NCBI GenBank assembly: GCA_028293825.1
Contig: JAQGNY010000010.1
Coordinates: forward strand, 320,008-384,007
DNA length: 64,000 bases
Source: Verrucomicrobiaceae bacterium
Lineage (GTDB): Bacteria; Pseudomonadota; Gammaproteobacteria; Pseudomonadales; CAMLJR01
Direction of reading: 5' to 3'
The position numbers were made by a program, and so were the translations under genes. The notes under the pieces were generated by a model, which was not told the DNA's origin, did no database searches, and saw only the letters and a program-made list of their open reading frames with translations. Numbering within the stretch: position 1 is the stretch's first letter; each line of letters begins with the position of its first letter. Positions 1 through 8,471 of the stretch are shown one piece after another.

Positions 1-1
1 G

Positions 2-1141
2 ATTCTGTATGACCTGGCGCACGAATTAAATTATCAATGCCTGGTGGCCGCTTCAGCGGAAGACGGAATTGAGCTGACGCAACAGCACACGCCGCATGCA
101 GTATTGCTCGATATGAAATTGCCCGATCAATCGGGTATGTCGGTGCTCGCGCGCTTTAAAGACGAGCCGCGTATTCGCCACGTACCAGTGCATATTATTT
201 CGGTGGAAGATCGTACCGAAGCGGCGTTGCACATGGGCGCAGTCGGTTATTTGGTCAAGCCGGTTTCGCGCGATCAGCTGCGCGATATTTTTGTCTCGAT
301 TGAGGCGAAAATTGCGCAGAAAATGAAACACGTGTTGGTGGTGGAAGCCGCCGGCGAAAGCTCAGGCGCCACGGCGGCATTGATCGCCGATGTCGATGTT
401 GAAGTGGTAACGGTAACCAGCGGCGAGCAAGCGCTGAATTTACTGAAAGATAAAACCTTCGATTGTTTAATTGTCGATTTAATGCTGCCCGACATGGGCA
501 GCGATGAACTGCTAAAAAAAATGTCGGCGACAGAAACGCTTTCATTTCCGCCGGTAATCGTTCATGCGTCACGCAACTTGAGCCGCGAGGAAGAGGAAAA
601 GCTACTGCGGTATTCGCGCTCCATCATTATTAAGGGCGCGCGTTCGCCAGAGCGGTTACTCGACGAAGTGACATTGTTTTTACATAAAGTAGAAGCCGAT
701 TTATCCGCCGAGCGCCGCAGCATGCTGCGGTTGGCGCGCAGTCGCGACCGCGCGTTGGAAGGGCGGAAAATTTTGGTTGTCGACGACGATGTGCGCAATA
801 TTTTTGCGATAACCAGTGCGCTCGAAAATAAAGGCGCCGTTATTGAGATCGGTAGAAATGGCGTGGATGCACTCAGAAAGCTCGATGAAAGCGCCGACAT
901 TGATTTGGTGTTGATGGATATCATGATGCCGGAAATGGACGGCTATCAGGCGATGCAGGCAATCCGCAAAGACTCACGCTTTAGTAAGTTGCCGATTATT
1001 GCGGTGACGGCGCGTGCGATGCGTGACGATCAGGAGCGCTGTTTGCGCGCAGGCGCCAATGACTATGTCGCAAAGCCTGTCGATATGGATAGATTGATTT
1101 CATTGATTCGGGTTTGGCTGCCAAAAATTCAGCGTATTTAA
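2..1141 (+). CDS. Multi-receiver response regulator, C-terminal part of a probable hybrid histidine kinase (5' truncated)
   Basis: The frame is open from base 2, so the start lies outside the window. Three receiver (REC) domains are visible in the last 380 residues. The first has the phospho-acceptor motif LLDMKLPD and a VKPVS lysine. The second is divergent: VVEAAGE replaces the usual acidic pair, though IVDLMLPD is kept. The third is canonical, with VVDDD, LMDIMMPEMDG and AKPVD. Tandem C-terminal receivers like these usually end large hybrid kinases that also carry GAF/HAMP and kinase domains; that upstream part is inferred, not seen. The stop lies 53 bases before the preferred cheR start, so the two are probably co-transcribed. 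Confidence 0.85.
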   Translation: MLYDLAHELNYQCLVAASAEDGIELTQQHTPHAVLLDMKLPDQSGMSVLARFKDEPRIRHVPVHIISVEDRTEAALHMGAVGYLVKPVSRDQLRDIFVSIEAKIAQKMKHVLVVEAAGESSGATAALIADVDVEVVTVTSGEQALNLLKDKTFDCLIVDLMLPDMGSDELLKKMSATETLSFPPVIVHASRNLSREEEEKLLRYSRSIIIKGARSPERLLDEVTLFLHKVEADLSAERRSMLRLARSRDRALEGRKILVVDDDVRNIFAITSALENKGAVIEIGRNGVDALRKLDESADIDLVLMDIMMPEMDGYQAMQAIRKDSRFSKLPIIAVTARAMRDDQERCLRAGANDYVAKPVDMDRLISLIRVWLPKIQRI

Positions 1142-1194
1142 AGTTCACTGCATTGATTTAAAGCCCTAACGTTTAGATGCCAAAGAGTTTTTCT

Positions 1195-2106
1195 ATGAAC
1201 CAAGCGCTTTCTGTGGATACCGCGGATATCGTTGAATCCGATAGGGACAGTGAATTGCCAGCACTGCTGGAAGATATCTATCAACACTACAACCATGATT
1301 TTAGACAATATGCTGCAGCCTCTTTAACGCGACGAATAAATTGGGCGCTGCGCAAATTGAAAATGGCGGATATTGCGCAGCTGCGCGATTACATCGTGCA
1401 GGCGCCGCAAAATTTTTCCACACTGCTGCAATACATAACGGTACCGGTTAGCGCGATGTTTCGCGATCCCGCGTATTTTTTGGCCCTGCGTCAACATGTG
1501 GTGCCGGTGTTGAAAACCTATTCATCGCCGAAGATTTGGGTGGCGGGATGTTGCACCGGCGAAGAGGCTTATTCGATCGCAATTGTGCTGCGAGAGGAAG
1601 GTTTGCTGGAGCGCTCGGTGATTTATGCCACCGATATTAATCCGGCGGCACTGGAGCAGGCCGCGCGCGGAATTTTTCGCAACGATCAAATTCGCGCATA
1701 CACGGAAAATTATCAGCGCGCCGGCGGTAAGACGGCTTTTTCCGATTATTACCATGCGGCGTACGATAACGCGGTGCTCGATAAAGAATTGCGGAAAAAT
1801 ATTATTTTCGCCGAACACAGTTTGACGACCGATAGTGTATTTTCCGAAATGCAATTGATTTCGTGCCGGAATGTGTTGATTTATTTCAAGCGCGAATTGC
1901 AAAGCGCGACCTTCGATTTGTTTCATGAATCATTGTGTCGGCGCGGCTTTCTCGGCTTGGGTGCACGCGAGACGTTGGATTTTTCGCCGCGCGCGCATCA
2001 ATTTGATAACTGCGTAAAATCGCTGCGGATTTATCAAAAAAATAACGAATCTTTAATTGTAAATCCCGTCGAAGGGTTAAGACGGTTCCAGCCCGCGCGC
2101 AATTAA
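1195..2106 (+). CDS. CheR-type protein-glutamate O-methyltransferase
   Basis: S-adenosylmethionine-dependent methyltransferase of the CheR family, about 303 residues. An all-alpha CheR N-terminal domain comes first, including the region RRINWALRKL. The SAM-binding Rossmann domain follows, with the motif VAGCCTGEEAYSIA. Later come YATDINPAAL and ISCRNVLIYF, both typical of CheR. In chemotaxis it methylates receptor glutamates, but no receptor or CheA/CheW is in view. Next to hybrid kinases such CheR proteins often belong to non-chemotaxis signalling clusters together with CheB. A longer start at 1177 exists; ATG 1195 is preferred because AAGAG sits about 8 bases upstream. Confidence 0.9.
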   Translation: MNQALSVDTADIVESDRDSELPALLEDIYQHYNHDFRQYAAASLTRRINWALRKLKMADIAQLRDYIVQAPQNFSTLLQYITVPVSAMFRDPAYFLALRQHVVPVLKTYSSPKIWVAGCCTGEEAYSIAIVLREEGLLERSVIYATDINPAALEQAARGIFRNDQIRAYTENYQRAGGKTAFSDYYHAAYDNAVLDKELRKNIIFAEHSLTTDSVFSEMQLISCRNVLIYFKRELQSATFDLFHESLCRRGFLGLGARETLDFSPRAHQFDNCVKSLRIYQKNNESLIVNPVEGLRRFQPARN

Positions 2107-2141
2107 GACGGGTCAACGCAGTCCAGATTGGAAGAGCCTAT

Positions 2142-3371
2142 ATGGAACAATTACCCGAAGTGGTCGATCAGCCCATCGTTAAAGTTTTGCTGGTTGACGA
2201 TATTCTCGAAAATTTGCTGGCGTTGGAAGCGTTGCTCAAGCAGCCGGGTCTGCAAGTGTTGACGGTTACATCCGCTACGCAAGCTCTCGAATTATTGCTC
2301 GATCACGATTTCGCAGTCGCGTTAATCGACGTGCAAATGCCGGAAATAAATGGCTTCGAGTTGGCGGAAATGATGCGCTCGACCGAACGCACGCGCCATA
2401 TTCCGATTGTGTTCGTCACCGCCGGTAGCGTTGAGCCCAGCTATGCCTTCAAAGGTTATGAATCCGGTGCCATCGATTTTTTATACAAGCCGCTTGATAA
2501 CCACACGGTAAAAAGTAAGGTAAATATTTTTATCGAAATTTATCGGCAGCGGTTAGCGGTAAATCAGCAGGTTGTCGCGTTGCGCCAGGCGCACCAAGAA
2601 CAACAGCGACTGCTCGATCAATTACAGCAGACGCAAACCGATTTACAGAAAGCGATGCGGTTGCGCGACGAGTTTATGTCGGTGGTTTCGCATGAACTGC
2701 GCACGCCGCTGAATACGCTTAAGTTGGAGTTGTATACGCGCAGACTGCATTTGGAAAATGGCGACGACGATGCGTTTACATTCGAGAAAATCGAAAATAT
2801 GGTGGCCAGCGACGAGCGCCAGTTGAATCGGTTGATTCGCCTCATTAACGACATGACCGACGTCGCCCGCATTCGTACCGGCCAGCTGTCAATGCGTCCG
2901 GCCACAACGGATCTGGTCACGCTGACCAAACGTGTTGCCGATCAATTCGCGGCGCAAGTCGAAATGGCCGGTAGTGCCCTGCATCTGCAAAATACTGGTG
3001 CGGTGATCAATGCGTATATCGATGAATTTCGTATCGAGCAGGCAGTTATTAATTTGCTGACTAATGCCATCCGTTACAGCGCGCATAAACCGATCGAGAT
3101 TTCGGTCGATGAAGTGGGCGATAAAGTGCGCATCGGTATTCGCGATTACGGTAAGGGTATTCCGGACGATGACCAACGCCGTATTTTTCAACAATTCGAA
3201 CGCGGCTCGAACGAGCGTAAAGGCAGCGGTCTCGGCCTGGGCTTATTTATCGCTCATCAAATTGTCACTGCACATGGCGGCACTTTGGCTGTAGCAAGTA
3301 AGCTCGACGAAGGCTCGCTATTTACGTTGGAACTGCCTAAAAAGTATGCGTTCGACCTCGACGACGAGTAA
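2142..3371 (+). CDS. Response regulator-histidine kinase (REC-HisKA-HATPase)
   Basis: 409 residues. An N-terminal receiver domain (about 12-130) has phospho-acceptor Asp63 in LIDVQMPEING and Lys116. A coiled-coil linker (about 135-175) is rich in Gln and Leu. A HisKA dimerisation domain follows with His184 in VSHELRTPL, then a GHKL ATPase with N box (LLTNAIRYS), G1 (DYGKGIPD) and G2 (GSGLGLGLF). There is no membrane segment, so it is cytoplasmic and probably takes phosphate on its own receiver from another kinase. It follows cheR by 35 bases with GGAAGAG before the ATG. Confidence 0.92.
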   Translation: MEQLPEVVDQPIVKVLLVDDILENLLALEALLKQPGLQVLTVTSATQALELLLDHDFAVALIDVQMPEINGFELAEMMRSTERTRHIPIVFVTAGSVEPSYAFKGYESGAIDFLYKPLDNHTVKSKVNIFIEIYRQRLAVNQQVVALRQAHQEQQRLLDQLQQTQTDLQKAMRLRDEFMSVVSHELRTPLNTLKLELYTRRLHLENGDDDAFTFEKIENMVASDERQLNRLIRLINDMTDVARIRTGQLSMRPATTDLVTLTKRVADQFAAQVEMAGSALHLQNTGAVINAYIDEFRIEQAVINLLTNAIRYSAHKPIEISVDEVGDKVRIGIRDYGKGIPDDDQRRIFQQFERGSNERKGSGLGLGLFIAHQIVTAHGGTLAVASKLDEGSLFTLELPKKYAFDLDDE

Positions 3372-3620
3372 TCATCGGTTTTTGGTTGACTGTTTTTTAC
3401 CTCTGCAATTTTGTAAAAACTCGCAAACGATTTGTAAGTTTTTCTCGCTCGCGCACTTTTCTGCATTTTTTTGCCGCTAACTTTGCCACCAAGGGCGCAT
3501 GGCTGCGATTGATATGCAGGTTAGCGGCGATTGCGCTCGATCCAATTTATGGAATGCGGATTGCAATCGTCCCACTTTTTGCACGCTTTCACTTAATGCC
3601 CTAAAGAGGAATACGCACCG

Positions 3621-4478
3621 ATGAGCCAGCCTAGCTCGAATATTTTGGCCGACGTTATCAATAAGTATGAAGCCGAATTAACCAACGATTGGAAGCGGAC
3701 GCTAACGCAGGTTTCGGTTGGCACTGGTCTGGAATCCGAATTAGCACAATTGTGCACACAGTTTTTACCGCTGTTCTCGCGCGCAGTGCAGCGCGCTGCT
3801 CAGGAAAATATCAACAGCACGGAATGGGATGAGGCGCGCAATTTATTGGCGGAGTTTTCGCGATTGCGCGCGCGGCAGGGTTTTACGCCGACGCAAACTG
3901 CCATGTTTATCTTCTCGTTAAAGCAGCCGTTGTTTTCGTTGTTCCGTCGGGAGTTTGCCACGCAGCCAGCCGAGTTGGCCGATGCCACTTGGCTTAGCAA
4001 TACGCTGCTTGATCAACTCGGATTATTTACGGTTGAGGTTTTTCAGCAGAGTCGCGATCAGATTATTTCGCGTCAGCAGCAAGAGCTGCTTGAGCTTTCA
4101 ACGCCGGTGGTAAAGCTGTGGCAAAACATTCTGGCGCTGCCATTGATCGGCACGTTGGACAGTTCGCGCACGCAGGTTGTTATGGAAAGCCTGCTGCAAA
4201 AAATTATCGAAACCGGCGCTGCGATAGCGATTATCGACATCACCGGCGTACCGACAGTGGACACGTTGGTTGCACAGCATTTATTAAAAACGGTTGCCGC
4301 AGCGCGCTTGATGGGCGCGGATTGCATCATCAGCGGTATTCGTCCGCAGATCGCGCAGACCATCGTGCATCTGGGCGTTGATCTTGAGGATGTCATTACC
4401 AAGGCGACGCTGGCCGATGCATTTGTGGTGGCGTTGCAACGCACGGGCGCAACACTTTCACCTACGTTGAAGGCGTGA
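3621..4478 (+). CDS. RsbR-like stressosome scaffold/sensor with STAS domain
   Basis: 285 residues. The N-terminal half (about 1-155) is helical and globin-like in size, as in RsbR sensory domains. The C-terminal STAS domain (about 165-280) carries the RsbR signature. Two conserved threonines, Thr215 in PTVDTLVA and Thr247 in RPQIAQT, match the sites that RsbT phosphorylates in Bacillus RsbR proteins. In that family RsbR and RsbS form a large complex that captures RsbT until stress triggers its release. The gene is followed by rsbS- and rsbT-like genes in canonical order. AGAGGA lies upstream of the ATG. Assignment is by motif and synteny; the sensed signal is unknown. Confidence 0.9.
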   Translation: MSQPSSNILADVINKYEAELTNDWKRTLTQVSVGTGLESELAQLCTQFLPLFSRAVQRAAQENINSTEWDEARNLLAEFSRLRARQGFTPTQTAMFIFSLKQPLFSLFRREFATQPAELADATWLSNTLLDQLGLFTVEVFQQSRDQIISRQQQELLELSTPVVKLWQNILALPLIGTLDSSRTQVVMESLLQKIIETGAAIAIIDITGVPTVDTLVAQHLLKTVAAARLMGADCIISGIRPQIAQTIVHLGVDLEDVITKATLADAFVVALQRTGATLSPTLKA

Positions 4479-4485
4479 GGCGATC

Positions 4486-4845
4486 ATGGAAAAGATCCCT
4501 ATTCTACGAATAGGCAAAGTGTTGTTGGTGACGATTCAGGTGGACATGCACGATCGTCTCGCGCTGGCGCTGCAGGAAGATTTATCGGAGCGTATCGTGC
4601 GCGACGAAGCGAACGGCGTAATTATCGATATTTCTGCACTCGATATTGTCGATTCGTTTATCGGCCGTGTGTTGAGCAATACCGCTGCGGTAGCGCGGAT
4701 TCTCGACGCCGAAACGATTGTCGTCGGTATGCAGCCGGCCGTGGCTATTACATTAGTGGAGTTGGGCTTGAATTTAACCGGTGTAAAAACCGCGTTAAAT
4801 GTTGAGCTGGGCATGGCGATGCTGTCACGGCGTTTACGTTCTTGA
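4486..4845 (+). CDS. RsbS-like single-domain STAS antagonist
   Basis: 119 residues, one STAS domain, the usual length for RsbS. Ser57 in the segment DIVDSFIGR aligns with the serine phosphorylated by RsbT in RsbS. The following GMQPAVAITLVELG is the conserved STAS helix. By family knowledge it co-assembles with RsbR and sequesters the RsbT kinase. It starts 7 bases after the rsbR-like stop, with GAGG upstream, so the two are almost certainly co-translated. The stretch 4846-5014 after it has no gene. Confidence 0.9.
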   Translation: MEKIPILRIGKVLLVTIQVDMHDRLALALQEDLSERIVRDEANGVIIDISALDIVDSFIGRVLSNTAAVARILDAETIVVGMQPAVAITLVELGLNLTGVKTALNVELGMAMLSRRLRS

Positions 4846-5014
4846 GCGGCGCGTGCTTCGAGGTTTTTCGCAAGAACACGTTTTTCAAAATCAATGTCGC
4901 TGCTAAGAAGCACCGTGTCAGCGGTGGCGTTGTTTGCGGCAAAGAGGCTACGGACGTAATTGTTTGCGGTGCAATTATCTGCGAGGACATTTATCTACGT
5001 AGACGGAGCGACGC

Positions 5015-5431
5015 ATGACGAGCGATGTACAAATTCCTTCGGCGATGCCGCTTTATACAGATGACGATGTAGTGCGCGTGCGCGCTCAGGTTCGGCAGTT
5101 CGCGGTTGAAATCGGTTTGAGTCTGGTCGATCAAACAAAGGTAGTTACTGCGGCCAGTGAATTGGCGCGCAATACATTGCGGCATGCCGGCGGTGGCGAG
5201 GCGAGACTTCAAATTTTACAGCGCGAAAATATGCGCGGTTTGCATTTGGCATTTTCCGATCGCGGTCCCGGCATTGCCGATATAGGGTTGGCGATGACCG
5301 ATGGTTACACCAGCGGCGGCGGGCTGGGTTTAGGTTTAGGCGGAGCAAAACGTTTGGTGGATGAGTTTGAACTCACCACTGAGGTCGGCAAGGGCACCAC
5401 GGTGGTAATCATTAAATGGAAACGTTTTTAA
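5015..5431 (+). CDS. RsbT-like serine/threonine kinase (switch kinase)
   Basis: 138 residues, close to the 133 of Bacillus RsbT. It is a single GHKL ATPase domain: N box SELARNTLRHAG (Asn53), G1 box DRGPGIAD (Asp82), and a glycine-rich GLGLGLGGAKRL lid. In known stressosomes it phosphorylates RsbR and RsbS, is released, and then activates a downstream partner. In Bacillus that partner is the RsbU phosphatase; here the candidates are the PP2C fusion or kinases encoded next. GGAG stands 6 bases before the ATG. Its 3' end overlaps the next gene by 16 bases. Confidence 0.9.
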   Translation: MTSDVQIPSAMPLYTDDDVVRVRAQVRQFAVEIGLSLVDQTKVVTAASELARNTLRHAGGGEARLQILQRENMRGLHLAFSDRGPGIADIGLAMTDGYTSGGGLGLGLGGAKRLVDEFELTTEVGKGTTVVIIKWKRF

Positions 5432-6522
5432 CCGCGAAGCCGCAATTAACATTCGCGCCGCAAAATAATTTTATTGTCGAGGAAATTACCGGTGTCGCAC
5501 CGGTGCGTCGTTACGCTTTGCAAATGGCGGGGTGGCTTGGTTTTAATGAAGTCGATGCGGGACGTGTCGGTATTATCGTGTCCGAGTTAGCGACCAACAT
5601 CGTCAAGCACGCGGGTCGCGGCGAATTGTTATTGCGCTGGGTACGTGACGGCGGCGACGGTTTGGAAATTCTGGCACTCGACCGCGGTCCCGGCATCGCC
5701 AATTTAGAAGCGAGTTTTCGCGATGGTGTTTCCACTGCCGGCACGGCAGGTAGCGGGCTCGGCGCCATTCAACGCATGGCCGATGATTTTCAGGTGTTTA
5801 CGCAGCCCGATAAAGGCTCAGTGTTTTACGTGAAAATAAATGCCGCGACAAAACCGAAAATTAATTCTTCAGCGACTACAAACGCTAGCGACGTAACGGC
5901 CACTTCGGCGCCAACATCTGGCGCCAATGCGTTGCAAACCGGGCCACTGCAAATCGGCGCGATTTGTATACCCAAGCCGCCGGAAGAAGCGTGTGGCGAT
6001 GCCTGGTACATTGATGCGCGCGGCGATACCGTTTTGGTGGGTGTTGCCGATGGCTTGGGTCACGGTCCGGATGCAGCCACAGCGTCGCGCGCGGCGCTTA
6101 ACGCGCTTGCTGGCGAAGCTTCATTGGCGCCAGGGCGCTTGATTGAGGTGGCGCATCAGCGCGCGCGCGCAACCCGTGGCGCGGCGGTTTCATTTGCAGC
6201 GCTCCAACCTGCGCTGAATCAAATTAAATACGCCGGTGTCGGCAATATTGCGGCTAGCGTGTGCAGCGAAAATACGCGCCAGCAATTGATTTCACACAAT
6301 GGCATCGTTGGCCACAACATGCGCAAGGTGCAGGAATTTACTCTTGATTGGCCGCCCACAGCTGCAATCGTTCTGCATTCGGATGGAATTTCGACGCAGT
6401 GGGATTTGCGGCTTTATCCGGGTCTTTTGACACGTCATCCGGCGTTAATTGCAGCGGTAATTTATCGCGATTTTTGCCGCAAAACCGATGACGCCACGGT
6501 TGTTGTAATCAAGCGTCAGTGA
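5416..6522 (+). CDS. RsbT/W-like ATPase fused to an RsbX/SpoIIE-type PP2C phosphatase
   Basis: 368 residues in two parts. Residues about 10-150 form a GHKL ATPase of the anti-sigma/RsbT type (N box SELATNIVKHAG with Asn61, G1 DRGPGIAN, glycine lid GSGLGAIQRM). A low-complexity Ala/Thr/Ser linker (about 155-180) follows. Residues about 180-368 form a PP2C-like phosphatase with the metal-binding motifs GDAW, VADGLGHG, HSDGIS and DDATVVV, all intact. RsbX is expected to dephosphorylate RsbR/RsbS and reset the stressosome. Carrying kinase and phosphatase in one chain suggests a bifunctional reset or switching enzyme. It overlaps the rsbT-like gene by 16 bases. Confidence 0.88.
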   Translation: METFLTAKPQLTFAPQNNFIVEEITGVAPVRRYALQMAGWLGFNEVDAGRVGIIVSELATNIVKHAGRGELLLRWVRDGGDGLEILALDRGPGIANLEASFRDGVSTAGTAGSGLGAIQRMADDFQVFTQPDKGSVFYVKINAATKPKINSSATTNASDVTATSAPTSGANALQTGPLQIGAICIPKPPEEACGDAWYIDARGDTVLVGVADGLGHGPDAATASRAALNALAGEASLAPGRLIEVAHQRARATRGAAVSFAALQPALNQIKYAGVGNIAASVCSENTRQQLISHNGIVGHNMRKVQEFTLDWPPTAAIVLHSDGISTQWDLRLYPGLLTRHPALIAAVIYRDFCRKTDDATVVVIKRQ

Positions 6523-6589
6523 TTAAGCACAATTAGTGAAACACAAAAAATTAAGCGCTCTAGATTAAAAGCACAATGAGTTTTAGCCA

Positions 6590-8368
6590 ATGAGCAGCGG
6601 TCTCCAAACTTCGCGATTATTGAAAATACATTTGCACAGCGAGCTCGATGTGGTCGCAGCGCGGCAACGCGCCCGTCATATCGCCGAATTGCTCGGCTTC
6701 AATAATCTGGATCAGGTGCGTATCGCCACTGCCGTTTCGGAAATGGCGCGCAACGCATTTCGTTACGCAAGCGATGGCCGCGTCGAGTTTTCACTGGAAA
6801 CACAGCCGCAATCCACATTGAAAATTGTCATTACCGATCGCGGCAACGGCATCGACAATTTGCAAGACATTCTAGACGGCAGATACAGCTCAAAAACTGG
6901 CATGGGTATGGGCATCGTCGGCACCATGCGATTAATGGATGTTTGCGATATCGATAGCAAGCCCGGGCAGGGCGTCACGATTACGCTGAAAAAAAATATG
7001 CCGACGGCGCTGAGCTTATTTAATAAAGCGCAGCTTGCCGATATCGCGGGTGAGTTGACGTCGGAACTTACCGTCGATGCATTCGCGGAAATTCAACGGC
7101 AAAATCAAGAGTTGATGCAGGCATTGGCGGATCTGCGCGGACGCCAAGAAGAATTATTAAATTTAACGCGCGAATTGGAAGACACCAATCGCGGCGTGGT
7201 CGCGTTGTATGCGGAAGTCGATGAGAAAGCCAGTCACCTGCGTCGCGCGGATCAGATGAAATCGCGCTTTCTATCGAATATGAGCCATGAATTTCGTACA
7301 CCGCTCGGCTCGATTCGCGCGCTGTCGCAATTACTGCTTGACCGTATCGATGGCGAGTTGGGCGAGGAGCAGGAAAAGCAGGTCAACTTCATCAAGAAAG
7401 CGGCGGAAGATTTATCCGAGCTGGTTAACGATCTACTCGATCTCGCCAAAATCGAAGCCGGCAAAGTCGAAATTAAACCAACCGCGTTTTCCGTTGTGGA
7501 ATTGATGAGCGCATTGCGCGGAATGTTGCGTCCTTTGTTAATCAGTGACAGCGTCGATTTAAGTTTCGACGTGGCGCCGCAGATTGGCGACATCGTTGCG
7601 GACGAAGGCAAGGTTTCGCAAATCTTACGTAACTTCATCTCTAATGCGTTGAAATTTACCAAGCGCGGCAGTATTCGGGTCACTGCTATTTACGAGAGCG
7701 CCAGCAATACCGTGCGTTTTTCCGTTTCCGATAGTGGCATCGGGATTGCTACTGATGATCTGCAGTTAATTTTCGAAGAATTCAGTCAGATCGAAAATCC
7801 GATGCAAAGCCGTGTGAAAGGCACGGGTTTAGGTTTGCCGCTATGCCGTCAGCTCGCGAACTTAATTGGTGGTGTGGTCGAAGTAAAAAGTGTCCTTGGC
7901 GAAGGATCGACATTTACGTTGGCGATTCCTTATCAGCCGGTGATGTCAGATAGCGGTGTCAAAGCCGTTGCAGTGGCGGAATCCGAAGACATTTCGCTTC
8001 GCGGCAGCGTGCCAGTGTTAGTGATCGAAGATCACGCGCCTACGCGCCTGCTGTATGAAAAATATTTGCAGAATACGCAGTACCGCGTATTCAGTGCCAA
8101 CAATGTAATTGAGGCCCAAATGTTGTGGCAGCACATGCGGCCGAGCGCGGTGGTCCTCGACATCATGTTGGACGGTAAAGAGGCTTGGCCTTGGCTTGAA
8201 GGCTTAAAAAATAATGTCGACACCCGCGATATTCCGGTCGTTGTCGTGAGCGAACTAGCGGAGCAGCACCGCGGCTTGGCATTGGGTGCCGATCGTTATT
8301 ACATGAAGCCATTGCTGCGAGAAGATTTAATAAATGCGTTAGATCAGTTGGTACGTGCGCCGGCATAA
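6590..8368 (+). CDS. Hybrid histidine kinase with an N-terminal RsbT/W-like ATPase domain
   Basis: 592 residues. Residues 1-140 are an extra GHKL ATPase of the RsbW/RsbT type (SEMARNAFRYA, DRGNGID, GMGMGIVG). A coiled coil (about 165-220) is followed by HisKA with His233 in MSHEFRTPL, a second GHKL ATPase (RNFISNALKF, DSGIGIA, GTGLGLPL), and a C-terminal receiver with Asp524 in VVLDIM and Lys573. No membrane segment is present. Known hybrid kinases usually have PAS/GAF sensors at the N-terminus; a switch-kinase domain there suggests that stressosome output is read directly by a phosphorelay (inference). The start is a plain ATG with a weak GAG upstream. Confidence 0.9.
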   Translation: MSSGLQTSRLLKIHLHSELDVVAARQRARHIAELLGFNNLDQVRIATAVSEMARNAFRYASDGRVEFSLETQPQSTLKIVITDRGNGIDNLQDILDGRYSSKTGMGMGIVGTMRLMDVCDIDSKPGQGVTITLKKNMPTALSLFNKAQLADIAGELTSELTVDAFAEIQRQNQELMQALADLRGRQEELLNLTRELEDTNRGVVALYAEVDEKASHLRRADQMKSRFLSNMSHEFRTPLGSIRALSQLLLDRIDGELGEEQEKQVNFIKKAAEDLSELVNDLLDLAKIEAGKVEIKPTAFSVVELMSALRGMLRPLLISDSVDLSFDVAPQIGDIVADEGKVSQILRNFISNALKFTKRGSIRVTAIYESASNTVRFSVSDSGIGIATDDLQLIFEEFSQIENPMQSRVKGTGLGLPLCRQLANLIGGVVEVKSVLGEGSTFTLAIPYQPVMSDSGVKAVAVAESEDISLRGSVPVLVIEDHAPTRLLYEKYLQNTQYRVFSANNVIEAQMLWQHMRPSAVVLDIMLDGKEAWPWLEGLKNNVDTRDIPVVVVSELAEQHRGLALGADRYYMKPLLREDLINALDQLVRAPA

Positions 8369-8393
8369 TTCGGCGCGCATGAGGAGTTTCAAA

Positions 8394-8471
8394 ATGAAGA
8401 TTGCCGCTACTAATTATTCCTGTTCTGTATCGCAGACGGGCGGCGATGTACGTTCGGTCATTGCCCAATGA
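8394..8471 (+). CDS. Short coupled ORF between two kinase genes (25 aa), possible leader peptide
   Basis: A 25-codon frame starting MKIAATNYSC. GAGGAG stands about 8 bases upstream of its ATG, the best Shine-Dalgarno match in the neighbourhood. Its TGA overlaps the ATG of the following kinase gene (ATGA), and that kinase gene has no ribosome binding site of its own. This suggests that translation of the short frame delivers ribosomes to the kinase start. No homology is recognised. It may be purely a translational coupler. Confidence 0.5.
   Translation: MKIAATNYSCSVSQTGGDVRSVIAQ

Noticed and set aside
1177..1194. Longer CheR start at 1177
   Set aside because: ATG 1195 has AAGAG at good spacing; the first ATG has no ribosome site. 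Both give nearly the same protein.
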